A stretch of 16,558 nt of DNA from Sulfurovum sp. bin170 (GTDB taxonomy: Bacteria > Campylobacterota > Campylobacteria > Campylobacterales > Sulfurovaceae), in NCBI RefSeq assembly GCF_010892395.1, contig NZ_JAACKB010000304.1, forward strand, positions 1 to 16,558, given 5' to 3'. A program made the position numbers and the translations under genes. The notes under the pieces were generated by a model. That model did no database searches, was not told where the DNA came from, and was given only the letters and a program-made list of their open reading frames with translations. Positions within the stretch are counted from its first letter, which is position 1; each line of letters begins with the position of its first letter. Positions 1 through 6,376 of this stretch are shown piece by piece.

Positions 1-463
1 ATGAGAGTTTTTCAATGAAAACTTTGCCATCAAGGTGGTCAATCTCATGCTGTATTGCAACAGCTAGAAAATCACTATTTTCTATAGTCTGTTTTTCACC
101 ATGACGATTATAATACTCTATGACAATTTGTTCAGCTCGTTCAATATCTTCATAGACACCAGGTATACTCAAACAACCCTCTTGATGTCTACACGAACCC
201 TCTTTTTTAACAAAAACAGGATTAATAATCTCTAGCGTATTCTCTTTGAGTTGTATCTCATCATCATCCTCTTCTGGAAGGTTAATAATGAGAACTCTTT
301 TATCTACGCCTATCTGTATAGCTGCTAAGCCTACACCTCTTTTTGAAATCATAGTCTCAAACATATCATCAATCAGAGCATGAAGCTCATCACCAAACTC
401 TGTAACCTCTTCAGATATGAGCTTCAATCTCTTATCAGGGTAGATAACTATCTCTCGAATCAT
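1..463 (-). CDS. def: Peptide deformylase (3' end beyond window)
   Basis: Removes the N-terminal formyl group from nascent polypeptides in the cytoplasm, using a metal ion. The 154 codons visible on the minus strand carry all three family motifs: GVGLAAIQ (about residues 43-50), EGCLS (95-99, metal-binding Cys97) and HEIDH (139-143, metal ligands His139 and His143, catalytic Glu140). The reading ends at ...FIEKLS, so only the last 15-20 residues or so are missing; the gene is cut by the window edge, not broken. The ATG at 463 lies 8 bp after the clpP stop, making def the third gene of a tig-clpP-def operon. These products act together at or just after the ribosome exit: deformylation, folding and degradation. 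Identification is secure. Confidence 0.96.
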   Translation of the reverse strand, partial: MIREIVIYPDKRLKLISEEVTEFGDELHALIDDMFETMISKRGVGLAAIQIGVDKRVLIINLPEEDDDEIQLKENTLEIINPVFVKKEGSCRHQEGCLSIPGVYEDIERAEQIVIEYYNRHGEKQTIENSDFLAVAIQHEIDHLDGKVFIEKLS

Positions 464-471
464 CTGTAGCC

Positions 472-1059
472 TTAGTTAAAACTTTTGGTTAAAACTTTGT
501 CTATGAGTCCATAATCCATAGCCTCTTGTGCCGACATAAAGTTATCTCTCTCTGTATCAACTTCTAACTCTTTTGCTGTTTTGCCACAATTCTCTGCCAT
601 TATCTCATTTAGGACATCTTTTAGGCGTTGAATCTCTTGAGCTTGAATCTGAATATCAGTAGATTGACCTTGGGCTCCACCTGATGGTTGGTGAATCATA
701 ATTCTTGCATTTGGTAAAGCGTATCTTTTCCCTTTTGTACCAGATGAGAGCAAAAAAGCCCCCATAGATGCAGCTTGACCGATGCAGATGGTGACAATAT
801 CAGGCTTGATATAGTTCATGGTATCAAACATAGATAACCCAGAGGTAATGACACCACCTGGAGAGTTGATATAGAAATATATGTCTTTGTCAGGGTCTTG
901 TGCTTCAAGGAAAAGAAGTTGAGCAACAATACTTGATGCGACTTGGTCATTGACCTCACCACTCAGCATAATAATTCTATCTTTTAGAAGTCTAGAGTAG
1001 ATGTCATAGCTTCTCTCACCTCGACCTGTCTGCTCTACTACATAAGGGATATAGCTCAT
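472..1059 (-). CDS. clpP: ATP-dependent Clp protease proteolytic subunit
   Basis: Serine peptidase subunit that forms the double-heptamer chamber used by ClpX or ClpA unfoldases for cytoplasmic protein degradation. The 195-aa length is typical. The catalytic triad is visible: Ser98 in [11 protein letters not shown], His123 in MIHQPSGG and Asp172 in the TERDNFMS segment. The N-terminal region [16 protein letters not shown] matches the usual ClpP start and leaves no long propeptide. The start codon overlaps the tig stop by one base (TAATG), so the two are probably translationally coupled. def follows after 8 bp. Trigger factor and ClpP side by side is a widespread arrangement, though here clpX is replaced by def, as in Campylobacter. 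Confidence 0.98.
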   Translation of the reverse strand: MSYIPYVVEQTGRGERSYDIYSRLLKDRIIMLSGEVNDQVASSIVAQLLFLEAQDPDKDIYFYINSPGGVITSGLSMFDTMNYIKPDIVTICIGQAASMGAFLLSSGTKGKRYALPNARIMIHQPSGGAQGQSTDIQIQAQEIQRLKDVLNEIMAENCGKTAKELEVDTERDNFMSAQEAMDYGLIDKVLTKSFN

Positions 1060-2351
1060 TACTTATCCAAACCCATTATTTTTGAGAAGAGTTTGTCCTC
1101 AATCATTCCCATTTTAACAGCAGGAAGAAGATTGTTTTTCTGATAATACTCAATCACCTGTTGAGGGTCTTGACCACTCATCATCGCCTCGTAGTAGATA
1201 GTTTGAGATACCTCTTGGTCATTTACCGCTATCCCCTCTTTTCTAGCCAAAGCATCAACGATAAATGTAGCTTTTACAGAGTTAGTCGCATCCTCTCTTA
1301 CGGAGTCTCTAAGCTCTTCAATCTTCTCATCGTTATCTTTGTATTCTGCCAACTCATCTTCTGACATAGATTGTGCTTTCTGATTAATCTGTGCATCAAT
1401 CTCCTGCTCTACGATATTTTGTGGAAGGTCAAAGTTGTACTTTTCAACAAGTGCATCCATAAGTTTTGGCTTAAGCTCTTCGTTATAAATTTTTGCAACT
1501 TTTTCAGATTTAATCTGCTCTTCAATCTTCGCTTTTACACTATCAGCAGTCGCAGTATCATCTCCAGGGATAAGTTTTTTTACCATCTCCTCGTCAAGCT
1601 CAACACTGCCTCTTGCTTTAATCTCATGAAGTGTAACTGTGAAAACAGCCTCTTTACTAGCCAACTCTTTTGCTTGGTACTCTTCTGGGAATGTTACAGT
1701 TACATCTTTTGTCTCACCACTGTTCATTCCAACCATCTGCTCTTCAAAACCTGGGATAAATTGACCTGAACCAATTACAAGCTCAAAACCTTCTGCTTTT
1801 CCACCATCAAACTCTTCACCGTCAACTTTTCCAAGAAAATCAAAGTTTGCTTGGTCATCATTCTCCAACGCTCTCTCATCTGTTAGCTTTTTGAATGGTG
1901 CATTGTTCTCCATTAGTTTTGTCAGTCTCTCTTCAATCTCAGCATCTTCAACAGTTGGTTCGTCGTAGCTTGGAGCTAACTCATTGTAACCCTCTGCTTC
2001 AACCGTCGGCTTAAGTGAGATAGTCAACTCAACATCAATTCCATCATCTACTTTTTCATATTTTTTAAATGATGGTTCACCAATAATATCTTCAGATTTA
2101 AGATCCAAATCTTTTTTGGCTGTTGCCATAAGATTCTGAACTGCTTCGCTCTCTGCATCTTGAGTAAGTTTGTCACCATACATCTGTTTGATTTTTGATG
2201 AAGGCACTTTACCTTTTCTAAAACCATCAACATTTGTTGTTTTAGCAAGTTCCCTAACCATTTTATTTAGATTTTTTTCTATATCAACATTCTCAATTTT
2301 TGCTGTTACCAATACATTCGCTGTATCAGTTCTTGTTGCTGTAATGTTCAC
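1059..2351 (-). CDS. tig: Trigger factor, ribosome-associated chaperone and prolyl isomerase
   Basis: Binds ribosomal protein L23 near the tunnel exit and shelters nascent chains. The 430-aa length fits the family. The ribosome-docking signature GFRKGKVP is at residues 43-50. An FKBP-type peptidyl-prolyl isomerase domain covers about 150-245 ([12 protein letters not shown], then [16 protein letters not shown]). A long helical C-terminal chaperone domain follows, rich in Glu, Lys and Gln. The start is GTG (2349-2351), preceded on the minus strand by AAGGA with about 5 nt spacing. It is the first gene of the operon; a TGCTAAAAT extended -10 lies just upstream. The L23 docking partner is also encoded in this window. 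Confidence 0.97.
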   Translation of the reverse strand: MNITATRTDTANVLVTAKIENVDIEKNLNKMVRELAKTTNVDGFRKGKVPSSKIKQMYGDKLTQDAESEAVQNLMATAKKDLDLKSEDIIGEPSFKKYEKVDDGIDVELTISLKPTVEAEGYNELAPSYDEPTVEDAEIEERLTKLMENNAPFKKLTDERALENDDQANFDFLGKVDGEEFDGGKAEGFELVIGSGQFIPGFEEQMVGMNSGETKDVTVTFPEEYQAKELASKEAVFTVTLHEIKARGSVELDEEMVKKLIPGDDTATADSVKAKIEEQIKSEKVAKIYNEELKPKLMDALVEKYNFDLPQNIVEQEIDAQINQKAQSMSEDELAEYKDNDEKIEELRDSVREDATNSVKATFIVDALARKEGIAVNDQEVSQTIYYEAMMSGQDPQQVIEYYQKNNLLPAVKMGMIEDKLFSKIMGLDK

Positions 2352-2379
2352 TACAATCCTTTTACATAATAATCTTGGA

Positions 2380-2385
2380 ATTTTA
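2380..2385 (-). promoter_or_regulatory. Candidate promoter of the tig-clpP-def operon
   Basis: On the minus strand the sequence TGCTAAAAT gives a TAAAAT -10 hexamer with part of an extended -10, about 28 nt upstream of the tig GTG. No convincing -35 box is seen, which is normal for sigma70 promoters in Campylobacterota. Assigned from motif and position only. Confidence 0.5.
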
Positions 2386-2418
2386 GCAGAATTAGGCTTA
2401 TATATCTAAAGGAATTTT

Positions 2419-3582
2419 TCAACAATGATTATTATCAATATAAAAGAGTGCTTTTTTCAACATCTTCTCATCTCCATCTCCTCGTTGATGAGTTAAATCA
2501 TCTTCAACTTCACACCCAGCAGTCACCTCCAAACCATCAAAATAGTCATAGAATCCATCAGAGTTTGAGATTACAAAGTTAACAAGATAGTAGATATAAG
2601 TTCCATCAGTTCTTCCCTCCATCCCAACAGGTTTACCGTGCGTTTTGGAACCAATAGTTACAACTCTATCTCCCAAATACGGTTTAAGAGAGTTTATAAC
2701 CATCTCACTAGCACTTGCACTACCTTCTGTTGTCAAGAAAATAATGGTATCTAAATCTATGGAATTATCATCAGTCTCAAATCGACCTATTTGATTTTTA
2801 TCTTGCTTATCGCTATTCCACTCTAGCTTAAACTGTATCTCATCATCTCTATCTCTGATGAGTTTATCGAGTAGTATAGAGGCTGTCACAACAGAACCAC
2901 CACCGTTATATCTCAAATCTATAATCAATTTTTCTATATTTTGCTCTTTAAAAAAATCAAATGCTTGGTCAATCTCTGTGGTGGCCGTTGCAGTAAATGA
3001 GTCAAAAAGCATATACCCTACAGACTCATTTTTCTCACTGCTCACCGTAGAAGCTTTCGTTACTCTAAATGTGTACTCTTGTGAGACTATATCTATCTGT
3101 AGATTCTCATCACTACTCGCTCTATAGATTTCAAATGAGCTGATTTCACCTACATTAGAACTAGCTTTTTGTATTCGAGCAAGTGTTGCCTTTTCGTTAT
3201 TTATGGTTAAGACAACATCCCCTCTTTTCAGACCAGCATTATCGGCAGGTGAGTCGATTCTTGTGTAGATAACTACTTTATCCTTCTCATCATCACTAGT
3301 ATATGCAAATCCAAAACCACCAGATTTTTGATTAAGAAAATTATCATTTTCCTCTTTTGTCAATACCATACTCCACCTATCAGAGGGTGTATACCTTAGG
3401 TCATCTATCATAGCTTGAGGAGTACTATATTTAGTATAATCAACAGTTTTTGGTGTCTTCTCTGCCCAAAAATATTCACTTAAAAATAGATTATGTAGAT
3501 AGGATTGAAAAGAGCTACTTGAGGAGTTACCTCCACACCCTAAAAAGAGTATAGATATAGTTATTAAGATTATATATTTCAA
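2419..3582 (-). CDS. S41-family (C-terminal processing type) protease lipoprotein with PDZ domain
   Basis: Predicted envelope serine protease. Residues 1-16 form a lipoprotein signal peptide ending in LFLGC (lipid-modified Cys16), followed by a Ser-rich tether. A PDZ-like segment lies around 88-140 (GFGFAYT, then SPADNAGLKRGDVVLTIN). The S41 catalytic core covers about 185-335: IIDLRYNGGGSV (220-231), GSASASE (287-293, containing the nucleophilic Ser) and SKTHGKP (312-318), where Lys317 is the expected general base. It differs from classical CtpA in its lipobox and its Cys-containing C-terminus (Cys357, Cys387), which might form a disulfide. The start is TTG at 3582 with only a weak ribosome site, chosen because the signal peptide begins there. 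The substrate is unknown. It is divergent from the exported nuclease at 3677. Confidence 0.88.
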   Translation of the reverse strand: MKYIILITISILFLGCGGNSSSSSFQSYLHNLFLSEYFWAEKTPKTVDYTKYSTPQAMIDDLRYTPSDRWSMVLTKEENDNFLNQKSGGFGFAYTSDDEKDKVVIYTRIDSPADNAGLKRGDVVLTINNEKATLARIQKASSNVGEISSFEIYRASSDENLQIDIVSQEYTFRVTKASTVSSEKNESVGYMLFDSFTATATTEIDQAFDFFKEQNIEKLIIDLRYNGGGSVVTASILLDKLIRDRDDEIQFKLEWNSDKQDKNQIGRFETDDNSIDLDTIIFLTTEGSASASEMVINSLKPYLGDRVVTIGSKTHGKPVGMEGRTDGTYIYYLVNFVISNSDGFYDYFDGLEVTAGCEVEDDLTHQRGDGDEKMLKKALFYIDNNHC

Positions 3583-3603
3583 ATTAAACCACTTTTTCAG
3601 ATA

Positions 3604-3609
3604 ATTATA
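3604..3609 (-). promoter_or_regulatory. -10 box of the S41 protease gene
   Basis: The minus strand reads CGCTATAATTATC, a perfect TATAAT about 22 nt upstream of the TTG start. It lies back to back with the TATAAT at 3635 on the plus strand, giving a compact divergent promoter region. Motif-based call. Confidence 0.55.
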
Positions 3610-3634
3610 GCGTATTGTTCTTTTGTTTTTAGGT

Positions 3635-3640
3635 TATAAT
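3635..3640 (+). promoter_or_regulatory. -10 box of the endonuclease I gene
   Basis: A TATAAT preceded by a T-rich stretch (TTCTTTTGTTTTTAGGT), the usual look of Campylobacterota promoters. It lies 36 nt upstream of the proposed ATT start at 3677, which leaves room for a short leader carrying AGGAG. Confidence 0.6.
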
Positions 3641-3676
3641 TCTAAAGTTATTTAAAACCAAAAATAGGAGTACAAG

Positions 3677-4732
3677 ATTAAAAAAATAGCACTAATCACG
3701 ACACTACTACTCAGCTCTCTATTGGCAACAGAGTCATACCAACTCTTTAGTACATCTGATAAAGATATAAAACAACTAGAGGATGATAGTTACGCAAAAG
3801 AGGTAACTTTCAACAACATATCCATGCTTATGACACCAGATGGTGATTTGGTTGATGAGGATGTCGCCACCATTGAGGATGAAGTGGTATCTCTCATTAG
3901 CTCCAAAAAAAGTTTTCGTCGCTCAAAAAGAGTTTTAGCTACAAAAATCTATAACAAACATCGCATCGCTTTCTATAGTGGCTGTACTTATAGAGTTCGA
4001 GACAAGAAGTTGGTTCCAACATTTAACACATGTGGATATAAAATAAGAAAATCAAGAACAAGAGCCAGACGAATTGAGTGGGAACATATCGTACCCGCAC
4101 ACCGTTTTGGCAAAGATTTGAGATGTTGGAACAGAGGAGGAAGAGGATACTGTCGTACTAGCAACCAAAAATTTGCAGAGATGGAAGCAGATATGCACAA
4201 CCTCGTTCCTGCTATTGGTGAGATAAATGGAGATAGAAGTAATTTTCCATATGGTGAGGTTCCTAACGAGCCAAGAGCTTATGGAAAAGATGTAGATATG
4301 GAGGTGAGCTTCAAACTAGACCGTGCAGAGGCTCCTGATAATCGCCTTGGTGATATAGCAAGAGTCTACCTCTATATGAACTCAAAATATGAGATGTCAC
4401 TAGGAGAAGAGGAGCTGAAACGCCTTATCTCTTGGAACAACAGTGATGCTGTAGATGAGTGGGAGATAGAGAAAAACAGTCTAGTGAAGATACATCAAGG
4501 GGATGATAACCCTTTTGTGAGTGATTATAGAGAGTTGGAGAAGAAGAGTTTTAAATCTATTGCGATTAAAAGTGACTCTTCATCGAGTGAATCATCCTCA
4601 TTTGATGAGGTAAAAGGAGATGTGGAGAAAGATTTTGAGTGGTTATTAAAATTTATCCCTGCCAAATATCAACCTGTAGTTATTATTATATTAGCTATTT
4701 TGGTAATGTTTTATCGTAGAAGAAAAAAGTGA
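3677..4732 (+). CDS. Endonuclease I family nuclease (EndA/Vvn type), exported, C-terminally anchored; ATT start proposed
   Basis: Non-specific DNA/RNA nuclease of the beta-beta-alpha metal family. In a 351-aa reading the core motifs are RIEWEHIVPAHRFG (residues 133-146; Glu136 and catalytic His137) and ADMHNLVPAIGEINGDRSN (171-189; metal-binding Asn175). This is a near-perfect endonuclease I signature. Several Cys residues could form disulfides as in Vvn. The start is odd. The first standard codon in frame is TTG at 3722, but upstream in-frame codons read (I/M)KKIALITTLLLSSLLA, a textbook signal peptide with AGGAG 6 nt before an ATT at 3677. No ATG, GTG or TTG precedes it before the stop at 3665, so I infer an ATT start. 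The C-terminus has a Ser-rich linker (about 298-308), a membrane segment (about 332-345) and a basic RRRKK tail, so the enzyme is probably envelope-bound. Roles could include nucleotide scavenging or DNA processing; not determined. Confidence 0.88.
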   Translation: MKKIALITTLLLSSLLATESYQLFSTSDKDIKQLEDDSYAKEVTFNNISMLMTPDGDLVDEDVATIEDEVVSLISSKKSFRRSKRVLATKIYNKHRIAFYSGCTYRVRDKKLVPTFNTCGYKIRKSRTRARRIEWEHIVPAHRFGKDLRCWNRGGRGYCRTSNQKFAEMEADMHNLVPAIGEINGDRSNFPYGEVPNEPRAYGKDVDMEVSFKLDRAEAPDNRLGDIARVYLYMNSKYEMSLGEEELKRLISWNNSDAVDEWEIEKNSLVKIHQGDDNPFVSDYRELEKKSFKSIAIKSDSSSSESSSFDEVKGDVEKDFEWLLKFIPAKYQPVVIIILAILVMFYRRRKK

Positions 4733-4763
4733 TAATTATTCTACTTTGTAATCTTCATATTCC

Positions 4764-4787
4764 GTAGGGTGCGATTGCCATCGCACC
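4764..4787 (+). repeat. GTAG-headed hairpin (REP-like repeat, copy 1)
   Basis: GTAG (4764-4767) is followed at once by a perfect 8-bp stem, GGTGCGAT (4768-4775) and ATCGCACC (4780-4787), with a TGCC loop. The GTAG-plus-hairpin design is characteristic of REP sequences handled by REP-associated tyrosine (Y1) transposases. Related copies occur inside the element at 4915-5054 and at 10012. No such transposase gene is in the window. Confidence 0.7.
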
Positions 4788-4931
4788 ATCTAAAAATATT
4801 CGCATAAAAAAAAGATTTGAATTTTCGGAATCGGCGTGTTTACACCCGAACTATTTGGTTTTGTTAGTGTTTTCATGGGAAAATACCCTCTCCTATGTGT
4901 ATCCCACCGAGGACGAGACTGTGTAAGAACT

Positions 4932-4955
4932 GTAGGGTGTCCAATTTATTGCACC
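4932..4955 (+). repeat. GTAG-headed hairpin (REP-like, copy 2, within the MITE-like element)
   Basis: GTAG at 4932-4935 is followed by a stem of GGTGT (4936-4940) with GCACC (4951-4955) and AAT with ATT, interrupted by a CC bulge. The two arms of the element carry this repeat in opposite directions, like a REP pair (BIME). Confidence 0.6.
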
Positions 4956-5001
4956 ACAAAACAGGCTAGAAACCTCTTTTTTATCTACCAATTTCATATT
5001 T

Positions 5002-5023
5002 GGTGCAATAAATTACACCCTAC
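5002..5023 (-). repeat. GTAG-headed hairpin (REP-like, copy 3, inverted)
   Basis: Read on the minus strand: GTAG (5023-5020), then GGTGTAAT, a TT loop and ATTGCACC, forming an 8-bp stem with a single G-T pair. It is the inverted partner of the copy at 4932 inside the MITE-like element. Confidence 0.65.
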
Positions 5024-5061
5024 GATTGAAATGCCCAGGTTCTTACACAGTCTCAGGACGG

Positions 5062-5391
5062 ATGGGAACGAGCAAAGTTCTTTTGGGAGTTACAGGTAGT
5101 ATCTCTGCTTATAAGTCATGTGAGGTAGCTAGACTTTTTATAAAAGCAGGTGCAGAGGTTCGCGTAGTGATGACACCAAGTGCGGAACGATTTGTATCAG
5201 CTCTAACATTTGAAGCTTTGACACGAAATTCTGTTCTAACAGAGAGTAGTGAGAGTTGGTCATCACGACTAAACCATATTGAGTTTGGCAAAGATAGTGA
5301 TGTTTTTGTCATTGCTCCTGCTACGGCTAACAGTGTTAATAAACTTAGTAAAGGTATAGCTGAAGCGAATGAAGTCGCTGATATGTGGTAG
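5062..5391 (+). pseudogene. coaBC: Truncated coaBC (phosphopantothenoylcysteine decarboxylase N-terminal fragment)
   Basis: The 109-aa frame starts MGTSKVLLGVTGSISAYKS and contains the flavoprotein (HFCD) fold motifs of CoaC: GVTGSISAYKS (8-18), MTPSAERF (about 38-45), LNHIEFGKDSD (about 73-83, with His75 in the position of the active-site His) and IAPATANSVNKLSKGIA (86-102). Intact CoaBC proteins are about 390-420 aa and continue GIAD-(N/D)-LL. Here the match ends at GIA, followed by EANEVADMW and a stop, so most of CoaC and all of the CoaB synthetase domain are missing. The ATG at 5062 lies 7 bp after the MITE-like element; AGGAC, the target duplication, doubles as its ribosome site. CoA synthesis is essential, so a complete copy should exist elsewhere. 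A functional short protein is unlikely. Confidence 0.8.
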
Positions 5392-5395
5392 AGCC

Positions 5396-5527
5396 ATCCC
5401 ACACAGTGAGAGGGCTAGAAATCCCCACAGTGGGAGAGGTTAAAAAGGGTTAAAAATAATCGTTCAGAAAACAGCCACCACCCCCCGAAATACTTATATT
5501 TACCCATGCCCCACAGTGGGGAGTGAG
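5396..5527. repeat. Three copies of a CCCCACAGTGGGG-type palindrome
   Basis: Copies are ATCCCACACAGTGAGAGG (5396-5413, degenerate), ATCCCCACAGTGGGAGAGG (5421-5439) and CCCCACAGTGGGG followed by AGTGAG (5509-5527). The last is a perfect 6+1+6 palindrome. With only one central base it cannot fold into a good RNA hairpin, so a protein-binding site or a mobile-element repeat is more likely. They occupy the gap between the coaBC remnant and the small operon at 5565. Confidence 0.55.
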
Positions 5528-5564
5528 ATTATCATAATGATATTAGAGTAAGAAAGGTTAATAC

Positions 5565-5744
5565 ATGGCAAAGAGTAAACTAAAACCAAGGTGTAAATAT
5601 TGCAACAAGATATTAGGAAAGTATCATATTAAGAATGAGAGAACGAAAGAGAGTTTTTGTAATTCTAATTGTGCTGATAGATATGCTTTTCAATTATTTG
5701 TAGAGGAGAATGAAGAAGATGAATCTAAGACAACAAATCATTAA
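5565..5744 (+). CDS. Small Cys-rich, TRASH/MYM-like putative zinc-binding protein
   Basis: 59-aa frame beginning MAKSKLKPRCKYCNKILG. It has two cysteine pairs, CKYC (residues 10-13) and FCNSNCADRYAF (31-42). The FC-x2/3-C...Y/F spacing resembles TRASH/MYM-type or treble-clef zinc binders, which often bind metal, nucleic acid or partner proteins. The tail is acidic (EENEEDES). The ATG at 5565 follows AAGGTT with about 7 nt spacing, moderate support. The gene overlaps the next one by about 26-35 nt in a different frame, so they are probably co-transcribed. No family is recognised; the zinc-binding role is inferred from cysteine spacing only. Confidence 0.6.
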   Translation: MAKSKLKPRCKYCNKILGKYHIKNERTKESFCNSNCADRYAFQLFVEENEEDESKTTNH

Positions 5745-6009
5745 AGCTATGAATTCAAAAGACTATTATCACTATACTACTTTTTGTAAAGATGTGGGGA
5801 TATGCCGTTTTAACTTTAGCAAGTGGATAAACAACAAACAATCACTATCAGTAGGAACACTTTTTAAGATATTAAACCGTCTCAAGATATTGTCCCCTGA
5901 ACACAACTTACCTCAAGTTAAAAAATTGAATTCTGATGACCTTATTTATCTGTATGAGAACCAAGATAAACTATTCAAGGTACTGGAAGAGTTAGAGAAT
6001 AGGTTTTAA
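5719..6009 (+). CDS. Putative small XRE-like helix-turn-helix protein
   Basis: 96 aa from ATG 5719 (MNLRQQII...). An upstream in-frame ATG at 5710 is possible, but GAGGAG (5703-5708) would then be only 1 nt away; its spacing to 5719 is 10 nt, so I prefer 5719. Residues about 20-53 (FCKDVGICRFNFSKWINNKQ, then SLSVGTLFKILNRL) resemble the helix-turn-helix of Cro/CI-type regulators, with the usual W-x-N-x-K turn. The rest is a helical tail ending LEELENRF. It overlaps the end of the Cys-rich gene. A likely function is control of this small operon, perhaps at the palindromes at 5396-5527; this is inference. Confidence 0.55.
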   Translation: MNLRQQIIKAMNSKDYYHYTTFCKDVGICRFNFSKWINNKQSLSVGTLFKILNRLKILSPEHNLPQVKKLNSDDLIYLYENQDKLFKVLEELENRF

Positions 6010-6027
6010 ATAATTCTTCTTCAATAT

Positions 6028-6051
6028 AAGCCCTTTTCTTCTTTTGGGCTT
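6028..6051 (+). terminator. Possible terminator after the small regulator operon
   Basis: AAGCCC (6028-6033) pairs with GGGCTT (6046-6051) around a T-rich 12-nt loop, followed by TATCTTCATCTT. The stem is short and the U-tract is broken, so termination is likely but not certain. It separates the regulator gene from the toxin-antitoxin pair. Confidence 0.5.
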
Positions 6052-6074
6052 TATCTTCATCTTAACATTAAAAT

Positions 6075-6094
6075 AGTATTATTAATAAAATACT
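6075..6094. promoter_or_regulatory. Possible operator/promoter of the toxin-antitoxin operon
   Basis: AGTATT (6075-6080) and AATACT (6089-6094) form an inverted repeat with an 8-nt AT-rich centre, ending 15 nt before the antitoxin ATG. RelB/DinJ antitoxins bind such palindromes over their own promoter. Position and symmetry are the only support. Confidence 0.35.
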
Positions 6095-6109
6095 TCTAAG
6101 GAATTACAA

Positions 6110-6376
6110 ATGATAGCAAGAAGACAAACATCAATAAAAGTTGACCCCATAGCATGGGATAGTGCAAAAGAGATATTTAAAGAGTATAACATGACCGTTA
6201 CAGACGCGATAAATATTTTTCTGAATAAAGTTAGGTTAGAGGGTGGATTACCTTTTGATGTAAAAGTTCCTAGTGCTAGTCTTCAAAAATCAATAGATGA
6301 AATTAAAAGAGGGGATGTAGTTCGTTATGATGGTGCAAACCCTATTGAGGATATGATGAAAGATTTAAAATCGTGA
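6110..6376 (+). CDS. Antitoxin of the RelB/DinJ family
   Basis: 88-aa ribbon-helix-helix protein that should neutralise the adjacent YafQ-type toxin and repress the operon. The N-terminal strand (RRQTSIKVDPIAWDSAKEIF) and the helix TVTDAINIFLNKVRLEGGLPF (about residues 29-49) are typical of DinJ. The C-terminal part (about 55-88) would be the toxin-wrapping tail. AAGGA lies about 7 nt before the ATG. The stop overlaps the toxin start by 4 nt (GTGA), a common toxin-antitoxin arrangement. The pair lies between the small regulator operon and tRNA-Ser, which fits an acquired module. Confidence 0.88.
   Translation: MIARRQTSIKVDPIAWDSAKEIFKEYNMTVTDAINIFLNKVRLEGGLPFDVKVPSASLQKSIDEIKRGDVVRYDGANPIEDMMKDLKS

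Larger units (their letters stand above)
4915..5054. mobile_element. MITE-like element, 140 bp, 16-bp perfect TIRs, 5-bp target duplication
   Basis: The left end GAGACTGTGTAAGAAC (4915-4930) is the exact reverse complement of the right end at 5039-5054. Outside the ends, AGGAC is duplicated (4910-4914 and 5055-5059), as expected for a target-site duplication. Inside, each arm carries a GTAG-hairpin repeat in opposite orientation (4932-4955 and 5002-5023), so the two arms also pair with each other over GGTG...AAT and TTATTGCACC. The right arm has about 14 extra bases between the TIR and its hairpin. There is no coding capacity, so it must have been moved by a transposase encoded elsewhere. I cannot assign a family. 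It lies 7 bp before the coaBC start. Confidence 0.75.
4733..5061. other. Repeat-rich intergenic region without a credible gene
   Basis: About 330 bases between the nuclease and the coaBC remnant. It holds a GTAG-hairpin repeat (4764-4787), a second hairpin around 4824-4850 (TTCGG pairing with CCGAA around a GTGT/ACAC stem) and the MITE-like element at 4915-5054. An open frame at 4836-5099 runs through the repeats and has no recognisable features. The hairpins near 4764 could stop transcription from the nuclease gene, but they lack a clear U-tract. Confidence 0.6.

Noticed and set aside
1161..1769. Plus-strand frames inside tig
   Set aside because: They are antisense shadows of tig, rich in Phe, Leu, Cys and Ser, without ribosome sites.
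3722..4732. Nuclease read from the first standard start codon, TTG 3722
   Set aside because: This would cut most of a clear signal peptide and has no ribosome site at the right distance; the ATT at 3677 fits better.
5026..5061. Start of the coaBC frame at 5026
   Set aside because: The extra residues come from the right end of the MITE-like element; the family N-terminus begins at MGTSKVLLG (5062).
4836..5099. 87-aa plus-strand frame through the repeats
   Set aside because: It lies mostly inside the MITE-like element, has no recognisable motif and is best explained as chance coding in repeat DNA.
5396..5527. Possible CRISPR-like array
   Set aside because: Only three degenerate copies with unequal spacing (about 25 and 88 bp), no spacer-length unit and no cas genes.
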